DNA of 64,000 nt from JBJEXX01 sp051886215 (GTDB lineage Bacteria > Bacillota_I > Bacilli_A > RF39 > UBA660). The stretch lies in NCBI GenBank assembly GCA_051886215.1, contig JBJEXX010000111.1, positions 14,429 to 78,428 of the forward strand, given 5' to 3'. A program made the position numbers and the translations under genes. Below, in pieces: positions 28,201 through 36,107 of this stretch. How positions within the stretch are numbered: the first letter of the stretch is position 1; each line of letters begins with the position of its first letter. The notes below the pieces were generated by a model. It ran no database searches, was not told the origin of the DNA, and saw only the letters and a program-made list of their open reading frames with translations.

Positions 28201-28340
28201 TGCAAATCAACTGATGCAGCAGATAAAGAAATCTATAATGTGTCTTGTGTTAGTAACGAATGCTGCAAAGCGAAAACACATATAAAGACTCCCTATAGAT
28301 TGACTTTATCCCTTCAATTGATTGTAATATAATTGAAAGG
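28201..28340 (+). promoter_or_regulatory. structured autoregulatory leader of rpsD (S4-binding type)
   Basis: Nested helices are visible: AATCAACTGA (28205) with TCAATTGATT (28314), GATAAAG (28222) with CTTTATC (28304), AATCTATA (28230) with TATAGATT (28294), ATGTGT (28238) with ACACAT (28276). In addition TGCAGCA (28215-28221) is perfectly complementary to TGCTGCA (28261-28267), which crosses these helices and would form a pseudoknot. Bacillus rpsD is known to be repressed by S4 through its leader; this is probably the equivalent. Confidence 0.78.
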
Positions 28341-28348
28341 AGAATATT

Positions 28349-28942
28349 ATGTCAAGATACACAGGACCAAGTAACAAACAAGCTAGACGTGTTGGTTTTT
28401 CAATTTTAGAAAATGGTAAAGATTTAAAACGTCCTTATGGACCAGGACAACACGGAAATGCTAGACATGGTAAACTATCTAACTATGGTGAACAATTAAA
28501 AGAAAAACAAAAAGTTAGATTTATGTATGGAGTAAATGAAAGACAATTTAAGAAAACTTTTAAAGAAGCAGGAAAACTTGCTGGTAAACATGGTGATAAT
28601 TTCTTAGGTTTACTTGAATCTCGTTTAGATAATTTAGTTTATCGTATAGGATTTGCTTCAACTCGTCGTGGAGCTAGACAATTAGTTAACCACGGACACA
28701 TAACTGTTGATGGTAAAAAAGTTGATATTCCATCATATAGAGTTAAACCAGGACAAGTTATTGGATTAAAACATAAAGATTTAAAAGTTGTTAATGAGTC
28801 ATTAGAAAAAGTATTAAAAAGAGTTGAATTCATTAATTATGATGAAGGAAAACAAGAAGCAACTTACGTAAGAATACCTCAAAGAAATGAATTAAATGCT
28901 GATATTAATGAAGCATTAATAGTTGAATTCTATAACAGATAA
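28349..28942 (+). CDS. rpsD: ribosomal protein S4
   Basis: 197 residues: [16 protein letters not shown] start, [30 protein letters not shown], then the S4 RNA-binding domain [18 protein letters not shown] and [12 protein letters not shown]. It is the cysteine-free form without the N-terminal zinc site. AAAGGAG site. It nucleates 30S assembly and probably controls its own leader. Confidence 0.98.
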   Translation: MSRYTGPSNKQARRVGFSILENGKDLKRPYGPGQHGNARHGKLSNYGEQLKEKQKVRFMYGVNERQFKKTFKEAGKLAGKHGDNFLGLLESRLDNLVYRIGFASTRRGARQLVNHGHITVDGKKVDIPSYRVKPGQVIGLKHKDLKVVNESLEKVLKRVEFINYDEGKQEATYVRIPQRNELNADINEALIVEFYNR

Positions 28943-28946
28943 TATT

Positions 28947-28976
28947 AAAAACATCTTCAAAAAAGATGTTTTTTTT
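28947..28976. terminator. bidirectional terminator after rpsD
   Basis: AAAAACATCTT and AAGATGTTTTT form a strong hairpin with T runs on both strands, shared by rpsD and the converging membrane-anchored gene. Confidence 0.85.
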
Positions 28977-30267
28977 AATTATTTTTCAATTGTCCTTCAA
29001 AATTATATTCATTAATTAAAGTCACATAGTTATATTTATTACTACCTAATTCTTTATTCTTAGAATTAGTAAAGCCAGCAACCAACAATTTGTCATTTTT
29101 AACAATTAAAGCTCTATAATAATCATTATTTTCATATGCATATTCATTTGTCCAATCCTGCTTTAAATCATAATCATATTTAGAAATAATTCCTTTGTAA
29201 ATATAATCAACAAAAAGAGAATCTTTTTTACCTTCTTTTTTAGCAGAATCACCTACCAAATATAATTTATTATTATAACTTATAATATCATTCCAAATAG
29301 AATAATCTTCCTCTTTATATGTAATTTCATTTATCTTTTTACCAGATAAATCATATTTAACAATAGTTGCTTTTTCTGTAATCTTTTTATCCTCTTCTTT
29401 AGTCTTAGAACATACAGTAAATATATTATTATCTGCATATACTAGTGAAGTAAAACCACTTTTATTTACATCTTCATATTCAATATTCATCTTTTCATTA
29501 AGTTCTTTATCTAAAGATATTAATATAGCTTTTTCAGATGAAGAACTTCCAACTACATAATACATATCATCTATTTTGATTATATCATTAAAAGAACCAG
29601 ATTTATTAGAAGCAAAACGATTTGTTTTTAATACTTTACCAGATAAATCATACTTAACAATAATAGCTCCACCTTTTTCTTCATTTCCAATAACATCACT
29701 TTCATAAATACTACTACCAACTACAATAATAGTATCATTGTCAATTAATAAACTTTTAAAGTAAGAATTATCTAACTCCTTATATGTTTTATCCCAAATA
29801 ACTTTACCATCTTTATCAAATTTAACAATCAAAGCATCTTTAAGACCTGATTTATGTTGTTTTTCAGTACTTTCTACTGCACCAACAACTATATAACCAT
29901 CACTTACTTCAATTGCATCATAAAATACACTTCTATAATTTTTATCATATTTAAATTCTTTAACTAAATTATTATTATCATCATAAATAGCAACTTTACC
30001 AGATTCTTTATCAAGTTTTTCATTTATCTCGCTATTAGAAAAATCACTACTACCAACAACAATATAACCATTGTCTAAATTAATTATTTTTTGAGCTAAA
30101 TCAATATTAAAATCTTTATTTTTAGTAAGCACTAAATATCCAAACCAGATAAATTCTAATATTACAATAGCAATCCCGATAAAACATATATATTTAAGAA
30201 CTTGAAATACTTTATCTTTTTCATGTTCTTTTTTATTTTTTAGCTTCTTATAATTAACTTTCTTCAT
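28975..30267 (-). CDS. membrane-anchored seven-repeat beta-propeller protein
   Basis: 430 residues. Basic start, one membrane helix near 30-50, then seven spaced copies of a strand motif like YIVVGSS (GYIVVGSS, GYIVVGAV, TIIVVGSS, MYYVVGSS, NIFTVCSK, KLYLVGDS, KLLVAGFT), each followed by a segment like ALIVKFDKDGKVIWDKTY. Seven repeats suggest a seven-bladed propeller displayed outside the cell. No catalytic motif seen; a binding or sensing role is inference. Similar repeat proteins occur widely in gut Firmicutes. Confidence 0.7.
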   Translation of the reverse strand: MKKVNYKKLKNKKEHEKDKVFQVLKYICFIGIAIVILEFIWFGYLVLTKNKDFNIDLAQKIINLDNGYIVVGSSDFSNSEINEKLDKESGKVAIYDDNNNLVKEFKYDKNYRSVFYDAIEVSDGYIVVGAVESTEKQHKSGLKDALIVKFDKDGKVIWDKTYKELDNSYFKSLLIDNDTIIVVGSSIYESDVIGNEEKGGAIIVKYDLSGKVLKTNRFASNKSGSFNDIIKIDDMYYVVGSSSSEKAILISLDKELNEKMNIEYEDVNKSGFTSLVYADNNIFTVCSKTKEEDKKITEKATIVKYDLSGKKINEITYKEEDYSIWNDIISYNNKLYLVGDSAKKEGKKDSLFVDYIYKGIISKYDYDLKQDWTNEYAYENNDYYRALIVKNDKLLVAGFTNSKNKELGSNKYNYVTLINEYNFEGQLKNN

Positions 30268-30295
30268 TCTATCACCAATATTATTTTAACAAAAA

Positions 30296-30346
30296 AAGAA
30301 GATTTTTTAAACATATTTCACTAAGAAATATTTTTTCTTTCTTCTT
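30296..30346 (-). terminator. long terminator hairpin, copy of the tyrS terminator
   Basis: Minus strand: AAGAAGA pairs with TCTTCTT outside an inner ATATTTC/GAAATAT hairpin, then a T run. 35 bases (30307-30341) are identical to the end of tyrS. It ends the downstream LRR gene. Confidence 0.7.
30307..30341. repeat. 35-bp direct repeat, copy distal to tyrS
   Basis: Exact copy, in the same orientation, of 33817-33851. The other copy is the last 12 codons of tyrS including its stop. The two copies bracket both LRR genes, like the ends of an inserted segment. Confidence 0.85.
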
Positions 30347-30362
30347 ACTTTAAACATTTTAA

Positions 30363-31982
30363 TTATCTTAAACAGCCAAATGTAAATTGCTTTACTTTCT
30401 TTTTAGTTTCAATCATTTCTATTTGTTGTTTTCTAAAATCATCATCCAAAATAGCAAAATCTAATATATTTATATTACTCATTAAAAAACCATTTCCTGT
30501 CTTTTTTAAATTTGGTAAATCTAATTTTTTTAATAAACAATTCATATACAGAAAAGAATCTCCAACAGTTTCTAAATTTGGTAATGATAACTCTAATAAT
30601 GAATCATTACAACGTAAAAAATAATTATCTACTTTTTCTAAATTTGGTAATTCTACCATTTTTATGTGTCTATTATGATATAAAAAATGAGCATCTATTA
30701 CTTTTATATTTGGTAATGATAATTCTGTTAATGTTTGATTATAAAATAAGAAACTATTTCCTATAATTTCCAATTTTGGCAATAATAGTTTTATTAATGA
30801 ACAATTATCATGCATAAAGAAATTACCAATTTCTCTTATATTTGGTAAATTAAGCTTTTTTAATGCTTGATTATTAAATAAGAAACTGCTTTCTATAATT
30901 TCGACATTAAATAAATTTAATTCTAATAACGTATCGTTATAATATAAAAAATAATCACCTATTTCTTTAATATTATTATTTTTATATCCTATAAGTCTAT
31001 TTTGTTTATCTAAAGTAATGATAATATCTTCTCCGTATTTAGGAATAATAGTTATATCTTTTACCTTTTCCTTATTCTCTATTCTTATCTTACTTACATC
31101 ACTTATCGTATCTAAAAAAGAATCCCCAATATATGTGTTATATAAAGATAATTTTTTATTTATTAAATCTAAAACAAAATAATCAAATACAACATACTTT
31201 TCTTTTTCCAATCTATTCACTTGATAATTATCTATAATGATATTATTTGGGCAATAATATATATTATTTATTTCATAATTATACTTATAATATTTACCAT
31301 CATTCGCTTGTACATAATTTAGTATTTCAAAACCATTACCTTTATGCTTTTGAACAATTCCATAAGCGTTTTCAAAACTTTTAGTTAAACCTGGTATGAT
31401 ATTATCTAAATTATTAGAAAATGTCGCATCTGGATTATTTACGGTATGATTATATCTATTTTTTATTGATAAAGTATTTGTTTCATCCTTTGTAAATTGA
31501 ATACTAATTACACTCGTCCCGTAGGCATCTTGCCTGTTTGGATTTTTAAAATCTTCCCTTTTTATATTCTCTACATCTTTTTTAACCGCAAAGAAAACAT
31601 AACAACTTTGTAATCGATTATCACTAAATGTACAAAGTTCTTCACCAGAAGCATAATACTTTTTAAAATTTTGTATTTCTTCTTCTGTAGTACATTCAAA
31701 TAACTTATATCCTACATCACTTAAAAGTTCTTTAGGTGTTTTATTTACAATAATTTCATTATTATTTTCAACAGCTACTAAACTATAAATATAATTTTTA
31801 AAATCACTTTCTAAAGTATTAGAAACAATATCATCATATAACATATGACTAGGATCAAAATGATCCATTAAAATCTTAGATAATAGTCCTTCTGTTTCTA
31901 AAAGACTAGAAAAGTTTTCTCGACAAAAATGCATCATATCTTCGCCATATTTTTTCTTTATTATTTTTAAATCATTATTCAT
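30363..31982 (-). CDS. LRR (BspA-like) repeat protein with novel N-terminal domain, paralogue B
   Basis: 539 residues from ATG 31982 (AGGGG site); the ATG at 31991 is too close to that site. Residues 1 to about 300 form an unnamed domain (KKKYGEDMMHFCRENFSSLL, CTFSDNRLQSCYVFFAVKKD, NRYNHTVNNPDATFSNN). The C-terminal part holds about seven 22-residue leucine-rich units of form FLxxNxxLxxLxLPNLxxI. No signal peptide or anchor, so it seems cytoplasmic. Closely similar to the neighbouring gene; a tandem duplication. Function unknown. Confidence 0.75.
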   Translation of the reverse strand: MNNDLKIIKKKYGEDMMHFCRENFSSLLETEGLLSKILMDHFDPSHMLYDDIVSNTLESDFKNYIYSLVAVENNNEIIVNKTPKELLSDVGYKLFECTTEEEIQNFKKYYASGEELCTFSDNRLQSCYVFFAVKKDVENIKREDFKNPNRQDAYGTSVISIQFTKDETNTLSIKNRYNHTVNNPDATFSNNLDNIIPGLTKSFENAYGIVQKHKGNGFEILNYVQANDGKYYKYNYEINNIYYCPNNIIIDNYQVNRLEKEKYVVFDYFVLDLINKKLSLYNTYIGDSFLDTISDVSKIRIENKEKVKDITIIPKYGEDIIITLDKQNRLIGYKNNNIKEIGDYFLYYNDTLLELNLFNVEIIESSFLFNNQALKKLNLPNIREIGNFFMHDNCSLIKLLLPKLEIIGNSFLFYNQTLTELSLPNIKVIDAHFLYHNRHIKMVELPNLEKVDNYFLRCNDSLLELSLPNLETVGDSFLYMNCLLKKLDLPNLKKTGNGFLMSNINILDFAILDDDFRKQQIEMIETKKKVKQFTFGCLR

Positions 31983-32009
31983 GATATTCATCCCCTAAAA
32001 CTGCCTTTT

Positions 32010-32038
32010 ATTATATAAGCAAACACTTTAAAAGTAAA
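32010..32038 (-). promoter_or_regulatory. promoter of LRR gene B
   Basis: Minus strand TTTACT (32033-32038), 17 bases, TATAAT (32010-32015). The same two boxes and spacing precede the paralogue. Confidence 0.65.
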
Positions 32039-32064
32039 GAACAAATGATAAAAGTCATTATAAA

Positions 32065-32084
32065 AGGATGATTTTCATCATCCT
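32065..32084 (-). terminator. possible terminator after LRR gene A
   Basis: GGATGAT and ATCATCC form a hairpin followed on the minus strand by TTTTATAA, a weak T run, about 115 bases after the stop. Confidence 0.4.
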
Positions 32085-32168
32085 CATAATCAATTCATTT
32101 AGCAAACTTATTGTTCATCAACACTATTTGACAAAAAAATAAATTTTATAAAAATATATTTCTTCTAA

Positions 32169-32200
32169 AAATAAATATATAAATATATAAATATATAAAT
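32169..32200. repeat. short tandem AT repeat
   Basis: About four copies of an 8-base ATATATAA-like unit directly after the LRR gene A stop. Probably slippage; no function seen. Confidence 0.6.
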
Positions 32201-33751
32201 CTATAGTTTTTTTTGCTTTACTTTTTTCTGCTTTTCAAATAAATTTTGGTGTTCTTTTACAAATCTACCTTTAATAACAGCATCTTCAGGAATATTTATA
32301 CTTCTCAAAGAATCATTACATATAAGAAAATTATATCCTGCTTTTTGTAATTTTGGTAAATCTAATTCTGTTAATTCATTATTATGAAATAAAAAACTAT
32401 CTCCTATAAGCTCCGCCTTTGGTAATGATAATGACACCAAAACTTGATTGTATTCTAAAAAAAAGTTTCCTATACTTTTTAAATTAGGTAAATTTAACAC
32501 TCGTAAAGCATCATTACAATTAAGAAAACTAGATCCAATCATTTCTAATTTTGGTAAATGCATCATCGATAATACATGATTATAAAATAAAAAAGAAGAA
32601 CCAATTGTCTTTACCTTAGGCAATTCTATTTCCGACAATACTTTATTACAAGTCATAAAGTGGTCGCCTATCTTTTCAACGCTAAATAATTCCACGCTAG
32701 TCAAAAGCTCATTATAATATAAAAAACAGCGTTCTATTGTCTCTACATTATTATTTTTATATCCTATAATATGATTTTCTTTATCTAAAGTAATTACAAC
32801 AACTTCTCCTTCTTTTTCAGTTATATAGATTTCTTTTTTATCTTCTTTATTTTCTAATTTTATTTTTTCTATATCCTTTATAGTATCTGGAAAAGAGTCT
32901 ATTATATCATCATATAAAGTGATTTTCTTATTTACTAAATCTAATATAAAATAGTCCATTATTATATATTTTTCTTTTTCATATTGTTTAGCTTTAAAGT
33001 TTTTAATAATAATATTATCTGGACAATAATAAATATTATCTATCTCATAATTAAATTTGTAATATTTTCCTTCTGCCTTTGTATAATTTGTTATTTCAAA
33101 ATCATTATTCTTGTATTTTTGTACAAGTCCATATTCTTTTTCAAAACTTTCTGTAAGCCCCGGAATAATATTATCTAAATTATTTGAAAATGTGGCGTCT
33201 GGATTGCTTACTGTATGATTGTATCTATTTTTTATTGATAAAGTATGGTTTTCATCTTTTGTAAACTGAATACTTATCACACTTGTTCCGTAAAGATCTT
33301 GTCTTTTAGGATTAGTAAAGTCTTCCCTTTTAATTTGACCTACATCTTTTTTAACCGCAAAGAAAACATAACAACTTGATAATCGATCATCACTAAATGT
33401 ACAAAGTTCTTCTCCCGGAGCATAATATCTTTTAAAACTTTGTATTTCTTCTTCTGTAGTACATTCAAATAAATTATATCCTACATCACTTAAAAGTTCT
33501 TTAGGTGTTTTATTTACAATAATTGCATCATTATTTTCAACATCTACTAAGCTATAAATATAATTTTTAAAATTTCTTTCTAAATTTTCTTTTTTGATAT
33601 CATTAAATAAATAATGGCATGGATGGAAATGTTCCAAAAGAAGAGTTTGTAATAATCCTTCTGTTTCTAAAAGACTAGAAAAGTTTTCTCGACAAAAATG
33701 CATCATATCTTCGCCATATTTTTTCTTTATGATTTTTAAATCTTCATTCAT
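32201..33751 (-). CDS. LRR (BspA-like) repeat protein with novel N-terminal domain, paralogue A
   Basis: 516 residues from ATG 33751 (GGGGTG site). The N-terminal domain is nearly the same as in paralogue B, with blocks such as LKIIKKKYGEDMMHFCRENF and the FSNNLDNIIPGLT segment, while the middle (about 200-300) and the LRR part have diverged more. About seven LRR units of the FLxxNxxLxxLxLP type. No signal peptide. Own promoter right after the tyrS terminator. The pair sits between 35-bp direct repeats. Confidence 0.75.
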   Translation of the reverse strand: MNEDLKIIKKKYGEDMMHFCRENFSSLLETEGLLQTLLLEHFHPCHYLFNDIKKENLERNFKNYIYSLVDVENNDAIIVNKTPKELLSDVGYNLFECTTEEEIQSFKRYYAPGEELCTFSDDRLSSCYVFFAVKKDVGQIKREDFTNPKRQDLYGTSVISIQFTKDENHTLSIKNRYNHTVSNPDATFSNNLDNIIPGLTESFEKEYGLVQKYKNNDFEITNYTKAEGKYYKFNYEIDNIYYCPDNIIIKNFKAKQYEKEKYIIMDYFILDLVNKKITLYDDIIDSFPDTIKDIEKIKLENKEDKKEIYITEKEGEVVVITLDKENHIIGYKNNNVETIERCFLYYNELLTSVELFSVEKIGDHFMTCNKVLSEIELPKVKTIGSSFLFYNHVLSMMHLPKLEMIGSSFLNCNDALRVLNLPNLKSIGNFFLEYNQVLVSLSLPKAELIGDSFLFHNNELTELDLPKLQKAGYNFLICNDSLRSINIPEDAVIKGRFVKEHQNLFEKQKKVKQKKL

Positions 33752-33776
33752 AATAACACCCCAAAAAGTGACTTCT

Positions 33777-33805
33777 ATTATAAATGAAAACAAAAGAAAA
33801 GTAAA
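33777..33805 (-). promoter_or_regulatory. promoter of LRR gene A
   Basis: Minus strand TTTACT (33800-33805), 17 bases, TATAAT (33777-33782), starting immediately after the tyrS terminator hairpin. Confidence 0.65.
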
Positions 33806-33809
33806 GAAA

Positions 33810-33856
33810 AAGAGGATTAAACATATTTCACTAAGAAATATTTTTTCTTTCCTCTT
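33810..33856 (-). terminator. tyrS terminator formed by the end of the coding sequence
   Basis: AAGAGGA pairs with TCCTCTT around the inner ATATTTC/GAAATAT hairpin. The upstream arm is tyrS coding sequence. Compared with the distal copy the outer arms differ on both sides yet still pair. Confidence 0.7.
33817..33851. repeat. 35-bp direct repeat, copy inside tyrS 3' end
   Basis: Begins exactly at the tyrS stop codon and covers its last codons. Identical to 30307-30341. Confidence 0.85.
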
Positions 33857-35046
33857 CTTATTACTAAGTATTTATTATCAATACAATCTTTTTTAGTAAT
33901 TTGTTTATCTTCTAATATCTTCTCTCCATTTAAAGAAATACTTCCATTTCCAATAAATTCTCTAGCTTCTCTTTTACTAGAACAAATATTATTTTCTACT
34001 AATAAATCAACAAGTAACATATCATCATTTATATTACTAGATGGAACATTTTTAAACGCCACTTCTATTTCTTTAGAAGAAAGTTTAGAAACATCTCCTG
34101 AAAATAATATTTCACTTATTTCTTGAGCTCTTTTAAATGATTCTTCACCATGTAAATCAGTAATTATTTCACGAGCTAAAGCTTTTTGAGCAATTCTTAA
34201 ATGAGGAGCTTCATTATGTTCTTCCATAGTTTTAATTATTTCTTCTACTGATAGGAAAGTAAATACTTTCAAATAAGATTCAACCATAGAATCATCAGCA
34301 TTAATAAAGTATTGGTACAACTCATATGATGAAGTTTTATTTTCATCTAGCCATAAAGCGTTCCCTTCACTTTTTCCAAATTTATTACCATTTGCATCTA
34401 ATATTAAAGGCATTGTAAATGCATATGCTTCTTTATCTTCAATTTTTCTTATTAATTCTATACCAGTAGTAATATTTCCCCACTGATCAGATCCTTCTAC
34501 TTGCATTATACAGTTTTTATCTCTAAATAATCTTAAAAAATCATATCCTTGAATTAATGTATAAGAAAATTCTGCATAAGTTATTCCGGTTTCTAATCTT
34601 CTACTTATAATATCTTTATTAAGCATATAATTTACATTAATATATTTACCAACATCTCTTAAAAAAGTTAAATAATCAAATTCCTTCATCCAATCATAAT
34701 TATTAACAATCTCAGCTTTTCCATCAAATATTTTATCAACTATCTTTTTTATACCTTCTAAATTCTTATTTAATTCTTCATATGAAATAATTTCTCTTTC
34801 CGCAGTTGGTCTAGGATCTCCAATAAGACCTGTCGCTCCACCAACTAATAAAATAGGATGATGTCCATATTTAGCAAGACGTTTTGCGGTTACTAATGAT
34901 GAATAATGCCCAATATGAAGACAATCCGCAGTTGGATCTGTTCCCCAATAAAACGTAATTCTCTCATCATTTAATTTCTTTTCTATATCTTCTCCTGCAA
35001 CATCTTTAATTAATCCTCTCCATTTTAATTCTTCAAAAAATGTCAT
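33817..35046 (-). CDS. tyrS: tyrosyl-tRNA synthetase
   Basis: 409 residues. Class I synthetase: FYWGTDPTADCLHIGHY with HIGH near 40, GATGLIGDP, the Tyr-binding YTLIQGYDFL, QVEGSDQWGN, KFGKSEGNALW (the KMSKS equivalent), and a C-terminal S4-like RNA-binding domain (SSKREAREFIGNGSISLNG). GGAGAG site. Preceded by a T-box leader, so expression responds to uncharged tRNA-Tyr. Confidence 0.97.
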   Translation of the reverse strand: MTFFEELKWRGLIKDVAGEDIEKKLNDERITFYWGTDPTADCLHIGHYSSLVTAKRLAKYGHHPILLVGGATGLIGDPRPTAEREIISYEELNKNLEGIKKIVDKIFDGKAEIVNNYDWMKEFDYLTFLRDVGKYINVNYMLNKDIISRRLETGITYAEFSYTLIQGYDFLRLFRDKNCIMQVEGSDQWGNITTGIELIRKIEDKEAYAFTMPLILDANGNKFGKSEGNALWLDENKTSSYELYQYFINADDSMVESYLKVFTFLSVEEIIKTMEEHNEAPHLRIAQKALAREIITDLHGEESFKRAQEISEILFSGDVSKLSSKEIEVAFKNVPSSNINDDMLLVDLLVENNICSSKREAREFIGNGSISLNGEKILEDKQITKKDCIDNKYLVIRRGKKKYFLVKYV

Positions 35047-35065
35047 ATTATCTCTCCTTTCAAAA

Positions 35066-35262
35066 TAAAAAGACTTTAATCACAAAGACGAGTATAAACC
35101 CGTGGTACCACTTTGTTTCATAAAATCTTATGCACTCAAAACTTTAAAGCAGTTCTACTAATAAGCTCCATATATGTAACTTCATTATATAATAGTCTAG
35201 TTTACACCAACCACTAGATCTCTAAATTCTATACATATAACTAATATATATTTCATCGCTTT
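35066..35262 (-). promoter_or_regulatory. T-box riboswitch of tyrS
   Basis: Minus strand carries the T-box TGGTACCACGGG (about 35100-35112) preceded by AAAG, the stem I distal signature AGAGA and GGTTGGTGTAAA, and a UAC (Tyr) triplet after GAA near 35180. ACAAAG and ACGGGT can pair with CTTTGT and ACTCGT as the competing terminator stem. Uncharged tRNA-Tyr would favour antitermination. It occupies most of the 337-base gap before tyrS; limits are approximate. Confidence 0.88.
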
Positions 35263-35363
35263 TATATATAATATGTTAACATACTAAAAACAGAAAGTAA
35301 AGTTTAAAAAACAACTAATATAATGTATAACCCTTACATAAAAAATAAACTATGCTTAAATAT

Positions 35364-35393
35364 TAAAAAAAATAAAAAAGAAGATTATTCTTC
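35364..35393 (-). terminator. terminator at the end of the YtxH gene
   Basis: GAAGA and TCTTC around TTAT, followed on the minus strand by a long T-rich run. The gene's stop codon is in the hairpin. Confidence 0.55.
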
Positions 35394-35789
35394 CTCTAAT
35401 TTATTTAATACTTCTCTTATAACACTAGCAGCTTTCTTTTTTAATTCTTTTGCTGTTTTTTCTAATACTGGTGTACCTTTTTCAATAGTATATTTTACTA
35501 AATCTTCACATTTATTTTCTACTTCCTTAGCTTTCTTTTTAGCAATTTTTAAAGCTTTTTCTTTATCTAAATCTGCAAGTTCTACACGAATTTCAGTAAC
35601 TTTTTTATTAACATAATCTTTAACTTCATCAACGTCAATATTTTTTGCTTTATCAATTAATTCATCCATTTTGTTTTTTAAATCTGCTCGTAACTCACTA
35701 CCTTTTTTAGGAGCGAATAACATACCAAGTGCTGCACCAACTGAAGCACCAATTATAAACTTTCCTAAACCTTTACCTTTTTTACTCAT
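35385..35789 (-). CDS. YtxH-like protein
   Basis: 134 residues from ATG 35789 (AAAGGAT site). GKGLGKFIIGASVGAALGMLFAPKKGSELR is the YtxH signature: a glycine-rich membrane segment then APKKGxELR. The remainder is a Lys/Glu-rich helix. YtxH proteins are small membrane-associated stress or envelope proteins of unknown mechanism. It overlaps the DUF948 gene, matching the Bacillus ytxG-ytxH pair. Confidence 0.85.
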   Translation of the reverse strand: MSKKGKGLGKFIIGASVGAALGMLFAPKKGSELRADLKNKMDELIDKAKNIDVDEVKDYVNKKVTEIRVELADLDKEKALKIAKKKAKEVENKCEDLVKYTIEKGTPVLEKTAKELKKKAASVIREVLNKLEEE

Positions 35790-36105
35790 TTTCTTCAATC
35801 CTTTCGTTTTCTTCCTCTTCAATTTTTTCTTTTTTAGACTTCTTTTTCTTTGTAAATATTTTAGTAATTAAATTTCCTAAACCATCAACTAATTTATCAC
35901 TTATATCAGCCATTGCATCTGTTAAAAAATCAACAATAGAAAATAAGCCATTTAAAGAATTAACTTTTTTTTCAACAGAATCAACAACTTTATCCATCCT
36001 GTCTAATGTTTTAATCATCTTAATTCCTAAAACTATTAATACAATTAATAATATGCTACCTAGTATATAAATTATTATAGGTAATATTGTAGAAACAAAA
36101 TCCAT
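35782..36105 (-). CDS. DUF948 (YtxG-like) membrane protein
   Basis: 107 residues: N-terminal membrane helix (about 7-30), then MIKTLDRMDKVVDSVEKKVNSLNGLFSIVDFLTD, the amphipathic helix of DUF948 proteins, and a very basic-acidic tail. AAGGAG site. It is followed by YtxH with an 8-base overlap, as in Bacillus ytxG-ytxH. Role unknown; general stress association in Bacillus. Confidence 0.82.
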   Translation of the reverse strand: MDFVSTILPIIIYILGSILLIVLIVLGIKMIKTLDRMDKVVDSVEKKVNSLNGLFSIVDFLTDAMADISDKLVDGLGNLITKIFTKKKKSKKEKIEEEENERIEENE

Positions 36106-36107
36106 AA

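Noticed and set aside
35281..35384. Small plus-strand gene before the YtxH terminator
   Set aside because: The frame overlaps the T-box promoter area and antisense of YtxH; no ribosome site.
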